Source: Chara braunii
Taxonomy: Eukaryota > Streptophyta > Charophyceae > Charales > Characeae
Direction: 5' to 3'
DNA: 23,588 bases
Assembly (NCBI GenBank): GCA_003427395.1
Contig: BFEA01000006.1
Location: forward strand, 7,923,742-7,947,329
Shown here: in pieces, positions 19,670 through 23,588 of the stretch
Layout of the letters: every line of letters begins with the position of its first letter
How positions within the stretch are numbered: position 1 is the stretch's first letter
Made by a program: the position numbers and the translations under genes
The notes under the pieces: model-generated
What the model was told of the DNA's origin: nothing
The model's database searches: none
The model's input: the letters and a program-made list of their open reading frames with translations, nothing else

Positions 19670-20087
19670 CCACCCTCACCTTGTAAGTTAGACATCGTGC
19701 GCTTGCCACATCGGGATGGTACCGGCCGTACCGCTCGACGAAGGCTTAGGCATCTTACCCGACCTTCCGGTACCATAGCCCAAGCAGGGTGCAAGCAAAG
19801 CCCGCTACGTCCCCCCACGGTAGTTCGGTGGTCATTAGCAACCGAGGTCTAGGGTCTTCACTGACCCTCCGCTTTAGGTCGGACCAAGGCCCACTCCGAA
19901 GTACATCCTTCGCCTCGTATCTCCAGACTTTGACACCGAAAATCCGATCTTCAATGATCCTCCCGAGCCCGCTTGCGACCAAGTTTTGGATCCTCAGTTC
20001 AGCCAACCGAAGGATTAGTATGAAGACCCGGACGCCCGAGGACATCCACAAATGCCATATCCACCTGCACTCATTCGTCAAAACCAA
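19670..20087 (-). pseudogene. LTR-borne open frame, right copy
   Basis: On the minus strand a frame of 110 codons (TNECRWIWHLW..., VFILILRLAELRIQNL, GRIIEDRIFGVKVWR, LMTTELPWGD, LLGLWYRKVG) ends at a TAA at 19757-19755. It then continues in frame past one more TAA to VERYGRYHPDV and LTYKVRVDRIPKK. The left LTR has an ATG and a hydrophobic start for this frame; here a one-base difference in an A/T run removes that start. LMTTELPWGD...LGLWYR...KVRV lines up by eye with IYLSKEVWVDN...LGWYR...EVRV of module M1. No known domain. Confidence 0.38.
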
Positions 20088-20166
20088 GCAAAAACTGCAA
20101 AAAAAGAAAAAAAAATGTTTCTCATCTCAAAGCAAAAACCTTTGGCTTTTAGACAGCCGCCCGACA

Positions 20167-20896
20167 CCATTACTACTGGGGACCCCACGAGGGTGTATTC
20201 AGCGCTGTGGGATTCCGGTTCTCGAGGCGACTTCATTCACCCATGTGTGGTGAAAGAAGCCCGTTTACCCACGACATGGTCTCCGACTCCCATCTTCGTC
20301 ACCCTAGGGGATGACAAGACCCAACGCTTCTTCGATCAGATGGTCACCGACCTCCCTTTCTTCCTCACTCTCGAGCCGACTGATCGTCCCCCGACATCTC
20401 GTCGCCACCGCTCCTCTGCACATTTCGATGTGATGGAGACGGGGTACAATTTCATTCTCGACACTCAATGGTCTCGTCGGTTCTACAACAACGAGACCGA
20501 TTTGGGCGACTAACATTCTCGTTCTCAAAACGAAGTGCGGACAGACGTATTGTGTGCCTTTCATCAGTACCACAGTGACACCACGTCCTGATCCTCCTCC
20601 CCCGGAACCTTCCGTGCCCACACCATCTCCTACGATCACTCTCACCTCGCCTCGGCAGTTCGCTCACTTCATTCGACTAGAGGACGTCAGCTTGTTTATG
20701 GTGAACGTTACGGATCTCTTACACTGTGATCCAGCCTGTCCCGACGCCGAGCTAATCCCTCTGGAGTCATATCCTCCTTCTATCTCCATGACTCCCATCT
20801 CTACTTCCCACCCTCCGCCGTCCGCCGAGTCCACCCCGTCGTCGCGCGCCAACGCTGACGCTGAAGAACTCGCACGCTATGCGGTCGACCTGGACA
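20167..20896 (+). pseudogene. pol: Element 2 protease and protease-RT linker
   Basis: From the LTR border the frame reads a retroviral-type aspartic protease: LWDSGSRGDFIHP with the D-S-G active site, later FILDTQWSRRF, a variant of the ILG-x-x-WL motif. A TAA at 20511-20513 comes from a one-base gain. The next frame resumes with LVLKTKCGQTYCVPF and a Pro/Ser/Thr-rich linker (PPPPEPSVPTPSP). It ends at EELARYAVDLD, where the AT-rich insertion at 20897 breaks it. Confidence 0.8.
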
Positions 20897-21413
20897 ACAG
20901 AAAAATACCCATAAGAAATGAAAGTTGAAAAAACATTCTATAAAAAAAAAATTATTCATATTTATAAATTATCATTCCAATGTTTGTCCAATTATCAAAT
21001 TTTCAATTTAATTTGATAAGTTCTCGTTTAAATATGAGCTTCCCTTCCAACTACATCTATTTGTTCAAGATGGAATGAAAGTCTGGACAAGTTTATGAAA
21101 TGTTTTAATTAAACTTTCATTCTACTACAACAAATATTGTCTAATTTAGATTGGATTAACCTATTTATGACTGGAAATCCTTACTTACAATGACAGTCCA
21201 ATTAAAATATTTCATGAACTCATTCTGACTTTCATTCCATCTCTAGTATGCAGTTCAAATAAGAAGGGATACCCCATTCTTGGAATGAAAGTTTTCAAAG
21301 TAGACGAAAAATTTTAAAATTGGAATGACATTTTTTAAGATGAAATGAAAATTTAAAATTTAGAATGTAATTTTACTCTAGAATGATCATTTAATTTTGG
21401 AAAATTTTTCTGT
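20897..21413. mobile_element. Foldback/MITE-like AT-rich insertion
   Basis: 517 bases, roughly three quarters A+T in a GC-rich surround, splitting the pol frame between VDLD and FEPAVRDL. The ends are a perfect 10-bp inverted repeat (ACAGAAAAAT...ATTTTTCTGT). Inner arms 21071-21110 and 21200-21239 pair at 34 of 40 positions, and further diverged symmetry lies outside them, so most of the element folds on itself. GAATGAAA and its complement recur many times. No ORF. I find no convincing target-site duplication. It is probably a non-autonomous DNA transposon; the superfamily is undetermined. Confidence 0.72.
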
Positions 21414-22275
21414 TCGAGCCCGCAGTTCGTGACCTCATTCGAGAGTACCACCCATCGTCGTTCTCGTACGCCGGCATCCCACCGATGCGCAACGTCAAGC
21501 ACTCCATCCAACTTGTGCCTGACTATCGTGTTCACCACCAGGCACCCTACAGACTCCCGATCCCCGAGGCCACCGAACTCAAGCGTCAGCTTGAGGAACT
21601 CCCGAGACTTGGTTTCATTAAGCCCAGCAACTCCCCTTGGGGTGCACCCGTCCTCTTTGTTCGCAAAGCGGATATAACTTTCCGTCTCTGCATTGACTAT
21701 CATGGTCTCAACCGCTACACGGTTAAAAACAACTATCCCATGCCCCGTTCCGACGAGCTGTTCGACCGCCTAACAGGCAACCGCTTCTTTACGAAGATTA
21801 ATCTTCGTAGCGGTTACCATCAGATCCGCGTCGCTGCAGCGGACCAGTCGAAGACAACATCCTGATCGCGCTTCGGCCACTATGAGTTTACGGTGATGCC
21901 ATTCGGCCTCACTAACACACCCGCTACCTTCCAAAGGGCGATGAACGACATCTTCAGGAACATCCTGAAGCAGTATGTTCTCGTCTACCTCGACGATATC
22001 GTGGTCTACAGTCGTACCCTTGAGGAGCACCTCAGACACCTCTACGGCGTCCTTGACCACTTGCGAAGACATGGTTTCTACGCCAAGCTAAGCAAGTGTC
22101 GCTTTGCCCTGCGCAAAGTGAATTTCTTAGGACATTACGTGTCTGACCAAGGTCTCTACATGGACGACACGAAGATCACTGCTATTGCGGAGTGACCCGT
22201 CCCCACATCCGCCAAGCAGCTTCGCAGCTTCCTAGGCCTGACCAGCTACTATAATAATTTCATCCAAGGTCCTTA
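21414..22275 (+). pseudogene. pol: Element 2 reverse transcriptase
   Basis: The frame reads [55 protein letters not shown], motif [12 protein letters not shown], then FGLTNTPATFQRAMN, the catalytic YLDD box and FLGHYVSDQGL. The motif-A catalytic Asp is Asn (AAT at 21800-21802). TGA codons lie at 21863-21865 and at 22193-22195, the latter where Trp is expected. After LRSFLGLTSYYNNFIQG a small deletion near 22265-22285 shifts the frame. The RT is complete in its blocks but inactive. Confidence 0.92.
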
Positions 22276-22815
22276 CCTCCACCCTCCTCCAGAAGAACCC
22301 GCCATGGGCTTGGACACCCCTCCACGAGGACACCTTCCGCGCCCTAAAAAAGGCGGTGACATGTGCACCGATTCTTCACCTATCCGATTTTGATCGCCCT
22401 TTCATCCTTACCACCGATGCGTCAGACTTTGCAGTAGGAGCAGTGCTTTCTCATATTTTTCCCTCCTCTCCTGATTCCTCAAATCCTCATTTCCCTCACT
22501 TCCCACTCCCTACCCCTACCACTGCCTCCCGCCTGACGCCTACTCATGCCGCTACTAACGAGCCTTCTATTGACCATTCTCCTACCATCGCCGAGGAGAG
22601 CACTGTCGAGTCTCGCTCAGGTGATTGTCTGATAGCCTTCTACTCCCATCAGCTCCTGCCCGCCAAGATAAACTACACCGCTGATAAACGTGAGGTTCTC
22701 GTTGTAGTTTATGCCGCTCGGCACTGGCGTCACTACCTGCATGGGGCACCATTCACGGTGCGCACGGACAACTCTGTTGTCCAGGCTTTTCTAACAAAGT
22801 TGAAGCTCACTCCTT
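22276..22815 (+). pseudogene. pol: Element 2 RNase H with a long Ser/Thr/Pro insertion
   Basis: From LLQKNPPWAWTPLHEDTF the frame reads ILTTDASDFAVGAVLS (first catalytic Asp), then about 75 residues rich in Ser, Thr, Pro and His. It returns to LIAFYSHQLLPAKINY, DKREVLVVV and FTVRTDNSVV. RNase H of this family normally has only a short loop between AVLxQ and AFYSRKL, so the insertion is unusual. It keeps the reading frame and has no stops, so it may be native to this lineage. The block ends at TGA-TAG (22816-22821). Confidence 0.85.
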
Positions 22816-23247
22816 GATAGGCTTGCTGGAGGCGCGACCTATCCGAGTTTAGTTTCACCACTGAGCACATCAAGGGTGAGACTAATCGAGTCGCAGATGC
22901 CTTATCGTGGCGCCCTGACCATGATCTGGAGCAGATCCAACTCACTGCCATCTCGGTCACCACCGTCCACCACTCGGTGATCGACGAGTTTCACACTTAG
23001 TACCTCCACTGCCCCGACTATCGCGACATCCATGCAACCCTTCGGAGTGGCAAGACCATCCTGAACTACTCTCTTGGGGACAACGGTCTTGTATACTGGC
23101 ATGGTTCACAGGGCACCAAAGAGCCCCGTATTTGCGATCCCTCCACTGGACAGCTACAAGTCCGGGCAGTAGCGAAGTTTTATGACCAGGCAGCCGCCGG
23201 TCATAAGGGCTTCCACAAGACGTTGACTCGTATGAGCCGCCTATACG
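22816..23247 (+). pseudogene. pol: Element 2 RNase H tail and integrase zinc region, truncated
   Basis: After TGA-TAG the frame continues with WRRDLSEFSF and VADALSWRPDHD, the tether typical of the RNase H end, and a TAG at 22998-23000 within HT-YLHCPDYRD. The beginning of the integrase zinc domain follows (AAAGHKGFHKTLTRMSRLY). The sequence then stops resembling integrase. The catalytic core is absent, so the element is cut off here. Confidence 0.82.
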
Positions 23248-23262
23248 AAGCGCAAGGACCAG

Positions 23263-23588
23263 TGTCGTACCCCCGTTCACCGTTCACGGGGGATGTGAAC
23301 GGGGACCGCTACCGTTTAGGAAAATCATGAACGCCGGTAGTCCACGGAGTTCACGCTGAGCGGGAACTCCGTTTTTTTTTTTTTTTTGCCTACTAGGGGT
23401 ACTTTTTTTTTGTAGATGTGTGAGGACTGTGAAGGGGCTTCTGCCCATATATATATATATATTTTCGATCGGAATTTATTTTTTTTTTATTTTTGAAAAA
23501 AAAAAAAAAGCGGGGGGCCTTTTTTGCGTCAACGTTTCGTGTTCTTTCGGGCCTTTCGGCGGTGCAATAAAGCACCGACCATGACCGC
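23263..23588 (+). other. Non-coding segment, possible start of another LTR
   Basis: Starts TGTCGTACCCCC right where the integrase homology is lost. It contains a perfect 10-bp inverted repeat (CCCCGTTCAC at 23271-23280 with GTGAACGGGG at 23295-23304), a strong hairpin followed by 16 T (23344-23387), an AT-dinucleotide TATA-like run (about 23444-23462), A/T homopolymers, and AATAAA in a hairpin loop (23560-23577). TG start, then TATA-like run, then polyadenylation signal is the order of an LTR U3-R. The far end is outside the window. No gene is seen. Confidence 0.35.
23344..23387 (+). terminator. Hairpin followed by T16
   Basis: ACGGAGTTC (23344-23352) pairs perfectly with GAACTCCGT (23364-23372). 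The 11-base interior can itself pair as CGC-TGA-GCG, and 16 T follow. The shape is that of a hairpin plus T-run terminator or a Pol III stop signal. In nuclear DNA its role is unknown. Confidence 0.35.

Larger units (their letters stand above)
1..20166 (-). mobile_element. Element 1: giant Ty3/Gypsy-type LTR retrotransposon (left end off window)
   Basis: Two direct repeats of about 3 kb, at the left edge and at 17047-20166, flank a 13.7-kb interior. Read on the minus strand the interior runs primer-binding site, leader, accessory ORFs, gag with CCHC knuckle, protease, RT, RNase H, integrase. RT-RH-IN order is that of Ty3/Gypsy. The element is longer than 20.1 kb, far above the usual 5-12 kb, because of long LTRs and about 6 kb of extra ORFs between the primer-binding site and gag. 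It interrupts the protease region of a plus-strand element whose remainder starts at 20167. A target-site duplication cannot be tested because the far end of the left LTR is outside the window. LTR copies differ by a few percent, mostly transitions, and the coding parts hold several stops and frameshifts, so this is an old, non-autonomous copy. Confidence 0.93.
17047..20166 (-). repeat. 5' LTR of element 1 (complete)
   Basis: 3120 bases. The plus strand begins TGTCGGG (17047-17053) and ends CCCGACA (20160-20166), a perfect 7-bp terminal inverted repeat with TG/CA ends; the primer-binding site is 3 bases away. Bases 17285-20166 match the left LTR, while 17047-17284 have no match there. It contains three 79-bp units, pyrimidine-rich blocks, a TATA-like site and an open frame near its 5' end. 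Except for that frame I see no gene in it. Confidence 0.93.
20167..23262 (+). mobile_element. Element 2: Ty3/Gypsy pol remnant interrupted by element 1
   Basis: Plus-strand coding remains in the order protease, linker, RT, RNase H, integrase zinc region, the Ty3/Gypsy order. The left side is cut by the LTR end of element 1 at 20166, so gag should lie beyond the left LTR. The right side stops after the zinc region near 23247, and sequence from 23263 is of another kind. It differs clearly from element 1 in sequence and orientation. It has at least five stops, two frame changes and one insertion, so it is an old, dead copy and predates the insertion of element 1. Confidence 0.88.

Noticed and set aside
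20167-23247. Element 2 as the 5' continuation of element 1
   Set aside because: It is on the opposite strand, has its own distinct RT and RNase H, and starts exactly after the LTR terminus at 20166.

Overview
The window looks like repeat-dominated nuclear DNA of a plant-lineage eukaryote. A streptophyte alga such as a charophyte is my best guess, by inference only. The reasons are a primer-binding site that matches the 3' end of plant tRNA-Asp, two unrelated Ty3/Gypsy retrotransposons, no sign of bacterial gene organisation, microsatellites, and one ambiguous base (2341). I see no ordinary host gene, rRNA, tRNA gene or CRISPR array.

About 85% of the window is one giant Ty3/Gypsy LTR retrotransposon on the minus strand (element 1, from 20166 down past the left edge). 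Its 5' LTR is 17047-20166, bounded by TGTCGGG...CCCGACA. The tRNA-Asp primer-binding site lies 3 bases inside it at 17043-17026. The 3' LTR is 3359 down to beyond base 1. In transcription order (right to left) the 13.7-kb interior holds: a leader; an Arg/Glu-rich ORF (16592-16047); a pair of paralogous small ORFs (S1, S2; 15443-14723); a tandem series of about six diverged copies of an unrecognised module of about 240 residues (M1-M6; 14697-10393); a gag with a repeat-containing N-terminal extension, a capsid region and a CCHC knuckle; a protease; and a pol with RT, RNase H, H2C2/DDE integrase and a GPY-type C-terminus. The block of extra same-strand ORFs between the primer-binding site and gag is the most unusual content. 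The LTR itself seems to carry a related open frame near its 5' end.

Element 1 sits inside a second Ty3/Gypsy element on the plus strand (element 2, 20167 to about 23262). That copy shows protease, RT, RNase H and the integrase zinc region, and its gag must lie left of the window. Element 2 is itself interrupted by a 517-bp AT-rich foldback/MITE-like insertion (20897-21413) with 10-bp perfect terminal inverted repeats. On the right it is cut off by a non-coding segment (23263-23588) that may be the start of another LTR.

Both retrotransposons are decayed. They have premature TGA/TAA/TAG codons, homopolymer frameshifts, and in both RTs the first catalytic Asp reads as Asn. The pattern fits C-to-T/G-to-A decay of silenced, methylated repeats. 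Neither copy looks autonomously active. All assignments are by eye from translations and repeats; no database comparison was possible.
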